Source: Paenibacillus sp. 481
GTDB lineage: Bacteria > Bacillota > Bacilli > Paenibacillales > Paenibacillaceae
Direction: 5' to 3'
Length of the DNA stretch: 64,000 bases
Assembly (NCBI RefSeq): GCF_021223605.1
Contig: NZ_CP075175.1
Location: 2,207,501 to 2,271,500, forward strand
The notes under the pieces were generated by a model, which worked only from the letters and a program-made list of their open reading frames with translations, searched no databases and had not been told where the DNA came from. Below, one piece after another: positions 54,485 through 63,171 of this stretch (the first letter of the stretch is position 1; the number at the start of each line of letters is the position of its first letter). The position numbers were made by a program, and so were the translations under genes.

Positions 54485-55340
54485 AAAGCGCAAGCAGCAC
54501 CATGAAGAGCACATTGATGAATCGTGGCTCATTCCGTATGCTGATATTCTTACGCTGCTGCTCGCCCTCTTCATCGTGCTATACTCCATGCAGGCGGTGG
54601 ATAAGAAGAAGTTCGAGGAAATGAGTCAAGCCTTTAGTGTCGCACTCAACACGGGTGGGGTTAATATTTTAGATCAGACGTCCGTCATTCGTACGGGTGG
54701 TCAAAAAGTAGAACAGATGGACGAAAGCAAAGATCACCGCTCCGATTCCCCGCAAAAGGAAAGAGAGCAGCACATGCGTCAAGCGCAACTTGAACAGCAG
54801 AAGCTGGAGCAGTTGCAACGCAAGTTGGATGAATATATTAAGAGCAACGGCTTAGCTGATCAATTGAATACGAAGCTCAATCACTCTGAGTTGAAGATTA
54901 CAATTAACGACAGTGCCCTGTTTGATTCAGGGAAAGCTGACTTGAAGAACGATGCGAAGCAACTGGCGGTTACCATTGGATCGATGTTGAAGAACTACCC
55001 GGGCTATGAGGTCGTAGTAACGGGCCATACGGATGATCGTCCGATTTCCAATAGCCGCTTTGCATCGAACTGGGATTTGAGTTCGGCACGAGCGCTTAGC
55101 TTTATGAAGATTGTACTCGAACGCTCAGAAATTCACCCTAAGCTATTCAAAGCGGTTGGGATGGGTGAGTACCATCCGATTGCCGAGAATAAGACCGATG
55201 AGGGACGTTCGAAGAACCGTCGTGTTGAAGTCTCGATCCTTCGGAAGTACACAGACAAGAACGCTCCAGGGCAAGGCAGCAGCCTCCCTCGCGCAGTACA
55301 AGGCAGTGGCAGTGCCAAGCTAGAATCGCCAACGCCGTAA
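54477..55340 (+). CDS. motB: Flagellar motor stator protein MotB
   Basis: Stator subunit that anchors MotA to peptidoglycan, 287 residues. A short basic N-terminus, one membrane helix with the proton-binding Asp in WLIPYADILTLLLALFIVLYS, a plug/linker rich in Gln and Lys (80-125), and an OmpA-like domain with VVVTGHTDDRPI and SKNRRVEVSILRK. GTG 54477 follows GGAGG and overlaps the end of motA, so the two are coupled. The Lys/Arg-rich start and Asp position fit the proton type. Confidence 0.95.
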   Translation: MSKKRKQHHEEHIDESWLIPYADILTLLLALFIVLYSMQAVDKKKFEEMSQAFSVALNTGGVNILDQTSVIRTGGQKVEQMDESKDHRSDSPQKEREQHMRQAQLEQQKLEQLQRKLDEYIKSNGLADQLNTKLNHSELKITINDSALFDSGKADLKNDAKQLAVTIGSMLKNYPGYEVVVTGHTDDRPISNSRFASNWDLSSARALSFMKIVLERSEIHPKLFKAVGMGEYHPIAENKTDEGRSKNRRVEVSILRKYTDKNAPGQGSSLPRAVQGSGSAKLESPTP

Positions 55341-55352
55341 CATAAACAAAAG

Positions 55353-55408
55353 AGGAAGCTTCAATCGCAGGCCATAGATGGCTTCCGCTTGAAGCTTCCT
55401 TTCGTTTG
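55353..55408 (+). terminator. Terminator between convergent motB and kinase genes
   Basis: Perfect 12-bp arms AGGAAGCTTCAA/TTGAAGCTTCCT with a 24-nt loop and TTTCGTTTG tail; could serve both strands. Confidence 0.8.
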
Positions 55409-55439
55409 TGTAGATGAATCGAAGGACAACCTATTCTTT

Positions 55440-57764
55440 CTACTTCATTTTGTTTATGACGACTAGATCCCGTGATCTGGCCTGCGAATTGTCGATAGCT
55501 GGTAGCCTGATCGTCACTGAAGTTCCACAATCCTCTTCACTCATAATGTCGAACGTCCCCTTATGGTTATGAATAATACGTTGGCTTACCATCAACCCCA
55601 AACCGGTTCCCTTCTCTTTATTCGTAAAGAATGGATCTCCTAAGCGAGATAAATGGTCTTGCGGAATACCAATCCCATTATCCTCGATGACAATAATAAC
55701 GTTGCCCTCATCACTGGAGTCGATGCTTAATTCAACTTTACCCCCGTCTGAAATAGCTTCCATCGCATTTTTTATGACGTTGATAAACACTTGCTTAAGC
55801 TGATTCTCCTCACATTCGACAAGCGGTACATCTTCGCTAAACCTTTTGACAAAGCCAATGTTCAGCAGATGCGCTTGGCTATCGAGTAAAGACATAACTT
55901 CACCCATAATAATCCGAACGTCTTTCGGTTGAAAACGTACGGCTTGTGGCTTCGCCAGAATCAGAAACTCACTGACAATAAGATTAATACGATCCAACTC
56001 TGACAGCATCATATTAACATGTCCGGAATTAAGGTGCTTTGTCTGCTGCTGTAATTGTAAAAATCCGCGTAATGTCGTTAACGGGTTGCGAATTTCATGC
56101 GCAACGCCCGCAGCAAGTTGACCTACCGTTGTCAACTTCTCAGAACGACGTAGCAGCTCCTCCATCCGTTTGCGACTCGTCATATCCCGAATAATGCTTG
56201 CCCACGCCACGCACTCTCCCCGCTCATTATAGATCGGTGACGTGCTTACACTAACGTCGAGCAGTCGACCATCTCTCGTTAAGCGGAGCGTTTCCCTTGC
56301 GCCTATGTTCTGGCCAGAACGCAACAATTGTTCTGCTTCCAGCTCCTCCTCCAGCACCTGTTCAGGTATGTTGGACAAAGGCATATCGAGCACATCTTCC
56401 ATGCTCCAACCAAACATATCAACGAATGCCTGATTCACGCGCTGCACACGACCACTTAGGTCATTGACATGAATAGCATCATTCGATTGATTAATAAACG
56501 ATTCCAGCTGCTCTTTGATCGTTCGATTTTCTTCATATAAAGTGCGCATTTTATCAGTGGACATATTTAAATTTCGAGCCATTGCATTGATGCGAGCTGC
56601 TAATATACCCAACTCATCTTTACGCTCTACGTTTAGTCGTGTACTAAAATGTCCGACGGAGATCATATTAACTTTTTGCACAATAGCTTGCACCGGTCGA
56701 ATTAACATACCTGCTAACAAGTAACTTCCCACAAGTACGATCTCCAACAACACAATGCCCACCGCAATACTTTGCATTAACTGATCATGGAGAGTGGACG
56801 CTAAAGCTTGCCCATCCATCACAATCGTTAAGACGTAAGGCTTTTTATCTTGCATGCGATAAAATCCTTTGAGCACGTATCCACCGTCAACCTTGCATTC
56901 GACAAATACGCTCTCATTTGCCATCGCTTCATGGACATACTTCTTGTCCAAAGCATGTTCGTACTCATGGCTACCGTATAAAATAACACTATCCTCAGGT
57001 CTAATGATAGATTGTCCGTCACTACGCCTCGTTACTTTCGGACCTTTACCAATCGTCTGCGGATTAAAAGCCGTTATCTCCAATACGTTTGCTTGCGTCT
57101 CTTTCGTCTTTTCAGTTAGTTCTTTAATACGCTTTGTATCAAAAAACGACTGAATACTCTCATTACGAAGATAAGGATTAATAATATAGTTTCTTTTATG
57201 ATCGTAGTAATATCCCCACTTATCGTTGTAGTCAGGATCGGAAGAAGATCTATCGATGGGCCCCGCCCAAAAGTTATGAAACTTTTGCCCTTCCGATACC
57301 GTCACTTGCCCGGTCTTTAAGAGCTGCTGAAAAGCAGTATACCAGTAACTCCACTTCTTTGTGGATAGACCCATTTCCTTACCGTCAGATGACTTTTTAA
57401 CTACAATGTCTTGTCCATTGTCTACTTCACTAAGCAATGAGATATGTGAGATTCGAAGCTCCTTGCTCAGTTCGGTTAATTGTCCATCTCTGACATCTTC
57501 AATATCCGGTGGAAGTTTGGACGCAATATGTACAGACGCTACATAAAGCTTCTCAGCTAACTGCTCATCCAGCAATTGAGCAGCATGACGGGCTTGCTTA
57601 ACAGAAATGTCAATCTGTTGCGCAGTCACACGCATACGTTGTTCAATTTCCTCAGTAAGCTTAGACTTCGTCGTATAGTAGTTGACAATCATATGCATTA
57701 ATAGTGCAAGAAGCACCGTACAGGAGATAAAAATGGAAAGTTTCGCTTTAATGGAAAGACGCAT
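55440..57764 (-). CDS. Membrane-bound PAS sensor histidine kinase, orphan
   Basis: A 774-residue sensor kinase: membrane helix near 9-29, a large extracellular Cache-like sensor (about 35-320), second helix near 330-352, HAMP (RPVQAIVQKVNMISVGHFSTRL), a PAS domain (about 420-535), then H556 in VAHEIRNPLTTLRGF and a HATPase domain with NVIKNAMEAI, EDNGIGIP, GDPFFTNKEKGTGLGLM. No response regulator lies beside it. The H-box is of the sporulation-kinase type, like the kinase at 2437-3576, so Spo0F is a likely partner. AGAGGTGAG before ATG 57764. Confidence 0.9.
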   Translation of the reverse strand: MRLSIKAKLSIFISCTVLLALLMHMIVNYYTTKSKLTEEIEQRMRVTAQQIDISVKQARHAAQLLDEQLAEKLYVASVHIASKLPPDIEDVRDGQLTELSKELRISHISLLSEVDNGQDIVVKKSSDGKEMGLSTKKWSYWYTAFQQLLKTGQVTVSEGQKFHNFWAGPIDRSSSDPDYNDKWGYYYDHKRNYIINPYLRNESIQSFFDTKRIKELTEKTKETQANVLEITAFNPQTIGKGPKVTRRSDGQSIIRPEDSVILYGSHEYEHALDKKYVHEAMANESVFVECKVDGGYVLKGFYRMQDKKPYVLTIVMDGQALASTLHDQLMQSIAVGIVLLEIVLVGSYLLAGMLIRPVQAIVQKVNMISVGHFSTRLNVERKDELGILAARINAMARNLNMSTDKMRTLYEENRTIKEQLESFINQSNDAIHVNDLSGRVQRVNQAFVDMFGWSMEDVLDMPLSNIPEQVLEEELEAEQLLRSGQNIGARETLRLTRDGRLLDVSVSTSPIYNERGECVAWASIIRDMTSRKRMEELLRRSEKLTTVGQLAAGVAHEIRNPLTTLRGFLQLQQQTKHLNSGHVNMMLSELDRINLIVSEFLILAKPQAVRFQPKDVRIIMGEVMSLLDSQAHLLNIGFVKRFSEDVPLVECEENQLKQVFINVIKNAMEAISDGGKVELSIDSSDEGNVIIVIEDNGIGIPQDHLSRLGDPFFTNKEKGTGLGLMVSQRIIHNHKGTFDIMSEEDCGTSVTIRLPAIDNSQARSRDLVVINKMK

Positions 57765-58004
57765 GACTCACCTCTGCTAAGTGAATGTCCAAATAACTTG
57801 GATATAAGAGAAGCGGTAATAATAGTAAAGACGCCTCTGCAGAGTATTTGGTTTAAAATGGCACTTTAATTAGGATCATACTTCACTTCGAGTCGATTTG
57901 TCCATGCTTTTTGATGAATCGACATAAGATTTCGTGATTATAAACAATTTTAGATGAATAGTAACCTAAAGTTATTAACACACTGTGCACATATTGTGAA
58001 CAGT

Positions 58005-58053
58005 CATGGATAAAATGTGCATAAGTCTGTGGATAAGCTCTGTTTTATCCACA
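58005..58053. promoter_or_regulatory. Cluster of DnaA boxes
   Basis: Four boxes in 49 bp: CATGGATAA (58005, 7 of 9), TGTGCATAA (58016, 8 of 9), TGTGGATAA (58028, 9 of 9, reverse) and TTATCCACA (58045, 9 of 9). The first three have the same orientation and are spaced 11-12 bp; the fourth faces them. The last two also form a 9-bp hairpin. Confidence 0.65.
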
Positions 58054-58077
58054 AAAATGTACACAACATGTTAACAA

Positions 58078-58091
58078 CGAATACATGTTCG
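58078..58091. promoter_or_regulatory. LexA (DinR) box-like sequence
   Basis: CGAATACATGTTCG, one mismatch from the CGAAC-N4-GTTCG pattern, about 75 nt before the tadA start. Confidence 0.4.
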
Positions 58092-58124
58092 GGGTACAAG
58101 GGCTAGGACGTCTTTTGGGCCTAG

Positions 58125-58748
<624 letters not shown>

Positions 58749-58840
58749 TCGTTATTAAACGTCGTGTTTCGTAAATGAGCACAGGAAAAGGATTAAGGAA
58801 ACAAGGAACCAGAAGTTTTCCGTTTACTTCACTAATCCGC

Positions 58841-58872
58841 AAAAAAAGACCTACCCAAATGGGTAGGTCTTT
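58841..58872 (-). terminator. Terminator between convergent tadA and lipoprotein genes
   Basis: Perfect 12-bp arms AAAGACCTACCC/GGGTAGGTCTTT with a 4-nt loop; T-run strongest on the minus strand. Confidence 0.9.
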
Positions 58873-58893
58873 CAACATTTTATCAAATAAAAC

Positions 58894-59952
58894 TTAGAAC
58901 ATTGTTTGCAATTGCTCCAATGTAACTACATCTTTCGGAATGCCCAATTTAAACGTCGCTTTCTCGTTAACTTTGGACATTTCGTTTGTAACTTTCAACT
59001 TCAATTTTACTTCTTCGCCAGGAGTTCCGTTGTTAACTTCAGTATCAATTGCAACCGTTTGATGCACTGGATACTTATCTTTATTGATTGCTGTCGTAAT
59101 GCTAAAATCGTTAATTTTTGCTTGCTTTTTGAACTTAGCTACATCTGCAGCAATAGTAGCTTCGCTTGCTTTCATTTCCGATTTCATTGTATCAATATCA
59201 GCTTGCTCGATTTTCAATAGTTTACGGTATTCTTCTTTCGCGAATACATCCACAGCTGCTGGTGCAACATCTTTCACGAAAGTATTAACCGCTTGCTCCA
59301 AGTTGTCGTTCGTAACCGTAAACTTAACGATTTGATTTGCGTCTACACTCTCAGGCAGAGCCGCATCTTTTTTCGCGATCTCTGTAAAGAATGCCTTCTC
59401 GTCGTATTTGCTCAAGAATACTTTAAACAATTCCGAAGTGAACTTCTGCAAGCTCTTTTGATCTTCTGGTGTAGGCATAGCTACAGGCTCGCCAGACAAT
59501 TCAGCCAACTTCTTGTAGTCAACCTCGATGTACTTATTAACTAACTTTTCTGGGATAGGCAAGAATGCAATATTCGGAACCTTAACCCACATTTTCTCCG
59601 CTGTCATTACCATCGGCAACTTAAAGTTGATTGCCATGTCACCTTGCAAATTAATATCCAAAGTACCTTCCATTTGGAAAGGTTCCTTTTGATACACGCC
59701 ATAGAAAGACAATTCCGCATTCTTCATGTAGTTAATAGCCATTTGGGATTGTGGATCATTCGCAACTGCATCTAACTTCATTTGCAAATCTTCAACCTTC
59801 AAGCCCATTTTAAACTCATAAGATGTCGCTTCAAGCGACTTATCAAACGATGCTTGCACAGCTTCCTTTGGATTCTGCTTTGATCCACAACCGGCAATAA
59901 CCAGCGTAGCTGCAAGCATTACCGCTAACGTTCCTTTGTACCATTTCTTCAT
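58894..59952 (-). CDS. Lipoprotein of unknown function (DUF6612-like)
   Basis: A 352-residue lipoprotein: signal peptide with lipobox VIAGC, then a large domain of alternating beta strands and helices (SYEFKMGLKVEDLQMKL, PFQMEGTLDINLQGDMAINFK). It resembles lipoproteins with a LolA/LppX-type half-barrel found in Bacillales, placed by pattern only. Lys and Met rich, no catalytic motif. ATG 59952 is preceded by GGGAGG. Probably a cell-surface protein made in quantity. The family name is a guess. Confidence 0.7.
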   Translation of the reverse strand: MKKWYKGTLAVMLAATLVIAGCGSKQNPKEAVQASFDKSLEATSYEFKMGLKVEDLQMKLDAVANDPQSQMAINYMKNAELSFYGVYQKEPFQMEGTLDINLQGDMAINFKLPMVMTAEKMWVKVPNIAFLPIPEKLVNKYIEVDYKKLAELSGEPVAMPTPEDQKSLQKFTSELFKVFLSKYDEKAFFTEIAKKDAALPESVDANQIVKFTVTNDNLEQAVNTFVKDVAPAAVDVFAKEEYRKLLKIEQADIDTMKSEMKASEATIAADVAKFKKQAKINDFSITTAINKDKYPVHQTVAIDTEVNNGTPGEEVKLKLKVTNEMSKVNEKATFKLGIPKDVVTLEQLQTMF

Positions 59953-60117
59953 TCCGGTAAGCCTCCCACTCATGATGAAGTCAACTAAAGTTAACTAAAT
60001 TTACCCATTACATATTACCCCAATCACGTTTGTATGGAAATAGTTCTTTAGTAATAATTACGCGACATTTTGTGTCGCTCTAGTCATTAAGGACCAATAA
60101 AGGACTAATATCACGAA

Positions 60118-61137
60118 CTAGTGGATGTCCTTCTTCTTAAATCTTCCACCTTTTACATCATGGATATCGCCAATTGCCAAGAATGCTTGGTCATCCTGCT
60201 CCTCTACAATCGCCTTTAGTTTCGCTTCTTCAAGACGAGTAATAACCGTAAAAATGACCTTTTTCTCATCCCCAGAAAATCCACCTTCGCCATGCATGTA
60301 CGTAACTCCACGCCCTAATCGGCTAAGTAGCGCATCCCCAATTGCTTTATGATTATCACTTATAATCCAGACTGCTTTTGAGTCATTCAGACCTTCTACC
60401 GTAATATCTATCATTTTGAACGCAATAAAGTATGCAATTAACGAGTACATGGCTTTATCCCATCCAAATACAAAGCCTGCGCTTGTTAAAATGAAGAGGT
60501 TGAAAAACATGACAATTTCGCCGACTGAAAATGGAGTCTTCTTATTCAGCAAAATGGCCACGATTTCCGTCCCATCCAGCGACCCCCCAAAACGTATAAC
60601 AATACCGATACCGATACCGAGTACAATTCCCCCGAACACCGCAGCTAAAAACACGTCATCGACGAACGCGGGTGTGGAGTGCAGCAATTGTGTCCCTACT
60701 GACATCACGATAATACCTAGTAATGTGGATAATGCAAACGTCTTTCCAATCTGCTTATAACCTAGGACTAGAAACGGCAAGTTCAACACAAATAGGAATA
60801 TACCAAGTGGCCAACCAGATAAGTGTGAACTAATAATTGAAATACCGGTAACTCCACCATCTATAATCTGGTTAGGAACGAGGAACAATTCAAGACCTAC
60901 AGCCATCAACACTGCACCCACAATAATAAAGAACACACGGGTTAGCAAATTGCCAATGCCCATTTTGGAATGTTGCTTCGCAGCTGCATGAGCGCCATTC
61001 GTTGCAAAATGTTCATTTAAAGCCTGTTCTTGCAACCCTTCAGAAGGAACCTTCATCTCGCTTTGGGTTTGATTATGTTCAGACTGTGGAACGTCCTGAT
61101 TGTCAGTCTGACTATTCGTTAGCTTGTTTTTCTCCAA
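60118..61137 (-). CDS. YitT family membrane protein
   Basis: Member of the YitT family (DUF161 membrane domain plus DUF2179), 339 residues. A hydrophilic Gln/Asn/Ser-rich N-terminus of about 68 residues, longer than usual, is followed by five or six membrane helices (FIIVGAVLMAVGLELFLVPNQIIDGGVTGISI) and the C-terminal DUF2179 domain (HKAIGDALLSRLGRGVTYMHGEGGFSGDEKKVIFTVITR). Function unknown; transport or signalling is presumed. TTG 61137 follows GAGAGGTG. Confidence 0.88.
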   Translation of the reverse strand: MEKNKLTNSQTDNQDVPQSEHNQTQSEMKVPSEGLQEQALNEHFATNGAHAAAKQHSKMGIGNLLTRVFFIIVGAVLMAVGLELFLVPNQIIDGGVTGISIISSHLSGWPLGIFLFVLNLPFLVLGYKQIGKTFALSTLLGIIVMSVGTQLLHSTPAFVDDVFLAAVFGGIVLGIGIGIVIRFGGSLDGTEIVAILLNKKTPFSVGEIVMFFNLFILTSAGFVFGWDKAMYSLIAYFIAFKMIDITVEGLNDSKAVWIISDNHKAIGDALLSRLGRGVTYMHGEGGFSGDEKKVIFTVITRLEEAKLKAIVEEQDDQAFLAIGDIHDVKGGRFKKKDIH

Positions 61138-61236
61138 CTACTTCACCTCTCCTTATAAATTACTATCTGTTTATCCTTACTTACTTCTATTATACCGAAT
61201 GCAAGCTCCTAATAGTTGGTTTTTCCGTAATTTTGT

Positions 61237-61295
61237 TTATAAAAAGTGCAAAACCCTCGCAATTCCTAACTGGCTCGTAAGGAATCACAAGGGTT
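61237..61295 (-). terminator. Terminator after sspP
   Basis: AACCCT..ATTCCT and AGGAAT..AGGGTT arms, 12 pairs in two blocks, with T-rich tail on the minus strand. Confidence 0.75.
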
Positions 61296-61308
61296 CGCTG
61301 TTTTATCA

Positions 61309-61467
61309 TTATCCTTGCGGATTGTTATGACTTACATGGTTTTTACTTTTCACTTTTTTGGAACCCGATAACGGCTCTTGAACAGCCCCTCGTTCATTGC
61401 CAGCACGGTGCCGCGTTGGTTGATCCGCTTCAGGTACAGGAATCGCTTTTGATTTTCCACTACTCAT
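61309..61467 (-). CDS. sspP: Small acid-soluble spore protein P family
   Basis: A 52-residue basic peptide ending EPLSGSKKVKSKNHVSHNN, which matches the SspP (CotL) family; B. subtilis SspP has a similar GQPEPL-GSKKVKNRNH block. Such proteins are made in the forespore and stored in the spore core. The N-terminal half (SSGKSKAIPVPEADQPTRHR) is less conserved. ATG 61467 has AGAGG about 11 nt upstream. Not preceded by recognisable sigma-G boxes that I could be sure of. Third of three small minus-strand genes. Confidence 0.82.
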   Translation of the reverse strand: MSSGKSKAIPVPEADQPTRHRAGNERGAVQEPLSGSKKVKSKNHVSHNNPQG

Positions 61468-61530
61468 CGCAATCACATCCTCTTCATCCAGCGCCTAGGC
61501 GGTCGCTTTATTGCTACTTCTCTCTTTGCA

Positions 61531-61701
61531 CTATAAATGCTCTAAATCCGTCGAGCTATCGTGATTTAGAGCGTCCTGATGACGACGATCGTTGCGATCC
61601 TGCTGTAGCTGTTGCGCTTGGTGACTATTGACCGCGCTTTGCGCTAAATCATCCACAACACCGCTTAAATTTTTATCTAAGCCTTGCTTTGCCTTCGTCA
61701 T
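61531..61701 (-). CDS. Small hydrophilic protein of unknown function
   Basis: A 56-residue peptide, MTKAKQGLDKNLSGVVDDLA and then a Gln/Arg/Asp/His-rich tail (QAQQLQQDRNDRRHQDALNH). ATG 61701 follows a near-perfect AGGAGG at 8 nt, the best SD of the neighbourhood, so it is probably a true gene. Its place directly before sspP and its composition suggest a sporulation-linked product; there is no motif to prove it. Confidence 0.65.
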   Translation of the reverse strand: MTKAKQGLDKNLSGVVDDLAQSAVNSHQAQQLQQDRNDRRHQDALNHDSSTDLEHL

Positions 61702-61726
61702 CTGATGTTCCTCCTGTTCGTAACCT

Positions 61727-62083
61727 TTATTGACTACCGTGATGCGTCAAATCATGCAATGCTTGCGCACATTCGTGAATATGGCGCGCATAATTTTGCG
61801 TAAGTTCCTGAATGATCGGCGTTCGCTCGTCTACGGTGCGCCCATCCCGCTCCACATCCACCAAGTCCAACCGCACTTCGCGCGAATCCACATATTTGCA
61901 TTGAAAATCAAATGAATACAATTGACGCCCTGCCGTATCAATATGAATGCGCAGCCCATTAGGAACGCCTTCATCCGGCAGTACGGTTGCCTTATCACCT
62001 GCATCCAATAAGCACGGCAGCGTTTGCTGCCAAGCGGCTGCAAGCTGCGCTTGGTCGATCTGAATCGATTCGTCTCTATGCAA
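61727..62083 (-). CDS. Protein of unknown function
   Basis: A 118-residue protein. The start is TTG 62083, 8 nt after GGAGG; the frame reaches 62155 but no other start has an SD. Sequence: helical start (DQAQLAAAWQQTLPCLLD), a beta-rich middle (LRIHIDTAGRQLYSFDFQCKYVDSREVRLDLVDVERDG), helical end (IIQELTQNYARHIHECAQALHDL). Not recognised. It is 25 nt before the next small gene on the same strand and likely in an operon with it. Confidence 0.65.
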   Translation of the reverse strand: MHRDESIQIDQAQLAAAWQQTLPCLLDAGDKATVLPDEGVPNGLRIHIDTAGRQLYSFDFQCKYVDSREVRLDLVDVERDGRTVDERTPIIQELTQNYARHIHECAQALHDLTHHGSQ

Positions 62084-62135
62084 TACCAACACCTCCACTT
62101 GTTCTGTTACAGTTTGCGGACGGGGTCGGCATTTT

Positions 62136-62184
62136 ATACAAAAGAGCCATAGCAAACGGGACTAACCCCGCCGCTATGGCTCTT
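62136..62184 (-). terminator. Terminator after the nucleoside-type ABC permease genes
   Basis: Perfect 11-bp arms AAGAGCCATAG/CTATGGCTCTT with TTTTG tail on the minus strand. Confidence 0.85.
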
Positions 62185-62217
62185 CACAATATTTTTAATT
62201 CCGCTTTCGCTATTAAC

Positions 62218-63171
62218 TTAGCGTTTACCCGGATCGTACGGCTGACCGAGTGCTGCCGGTGCACTAGTGCGCTTGGATGTAAAGATAAGCACGATTAGTG
62301 TGAGCACATACGGAAGCATGTAGAACACTTCTGTCGGTACCTGCTTCGCAAATTCGAACAGCTGTACTTTATCCTTCAACGCTTGTGCCAAGCCGAAGAA
62401 CAATGCTGCTCCCATCGCTCCGATTGGGTGCCAACGTCCGAAGATAACAGCCGCCAAGGCAATAAACCCTTGACCGGAAATCGTATTGAACGAGAAGCTG
62501 CTATTTGCAGTCAACGCGATAGTCGCGCCACCTAAGGAAGCGACCATACCGCCCACTAATACTGCTAAGAAGCGAAGACGGTTAACACGGATTCCCGCTG
62601 TGTCAGCTGATCCTGGATGCTCACCTACAGCACGCATCCGCAAACCAAGCGGTGTTTTAAACATTACAAAGTAAATAATTACGACGAGAATAAGTGCCAC
62701 AATCGTCGTCGGGTACACTTGGAAAAATGCTACACCGAAAAACGGTAAATCCGACAAGAACGGAATGTTCGTCTTACCAAATACCTCAGTCAACATTGGC
62801 GTCTCCGCCGCTCCATCGAAAATGAGCTTAACTAAGAAGAACGTAGAGCTTGCTGCCAACATGTTGACGACGATTCCACTAATAACTTGATCCGCTTTAA
62901 AGCGAACTGAAGCAATTGCATGCATTAGCGCGAACAACAACGCGCACAATGGAGCACTTAGGAAGCCGATCCATGCCGACATCCCGCCTAGACCCGCTTG
63001 CTCCGCAAAGTAAGCAGTGACAGCAGCAGAAAATGCTCCCGCTACCATGAATCCTTCTAGACCGAGGTTAACTACCCCCGTACGTTCTGTGATTAATCCA
63101 CCAAGCGCTGCGAATATAAGCGCAGTTGCAAATACGAACGTACCGTTAAGCAGAAACGCCATTGCTTCCAT
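62218..63171 (-). CDS. nupQ: ABC permease, nucleoside/BmpA type (NupQ-like)
   Basis: A 317-residue permease of the branched-chain-type family used by BMP-dependent nucleoside importers, with about eight to ten membrane helices. Motifs: ERTGVVNLGLEGFMVAGAFSA at the start and KTPLGLRMRAVGEHPGSADTAGI, the coupling loop for the ATPase. AGGAGG lies 9 nt before ATG 63171. Its start overlaps the end of the upstream permease by 26 nt. Specificity for nucleosides follows from family; the binding protein and ATPase genes would be beyond the right edge. Confidence 0.88.
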   Translation of the reverse strand: MEAMAFLLNGTFVFATALIFAALGGLITERTGVVNLGLEGFMVAGAFSAAVTAYFAEQAGLGGMSAWIGFLSAPLCALLFALMHAIASVRFKADQVISGIVVNMLAASSTFFLVKLIFDGAAETPMLTEVFGKTNIPFLSDLPFFGVAFFQVYPTTIVALILVVIIYFVMFKTPLGLRMRAVGEHPGSADTAGIRVNRLRFLAVLVGGMVASLGGATIALTANSSFSFNTISGQGFIALAAVIFGRWHPIGAMGAALFFGLAQALKDKVQLFEFAKQVPTEVFYMLPYVLTLIVLIFTSKRTSAPAALGQPYDPGKR

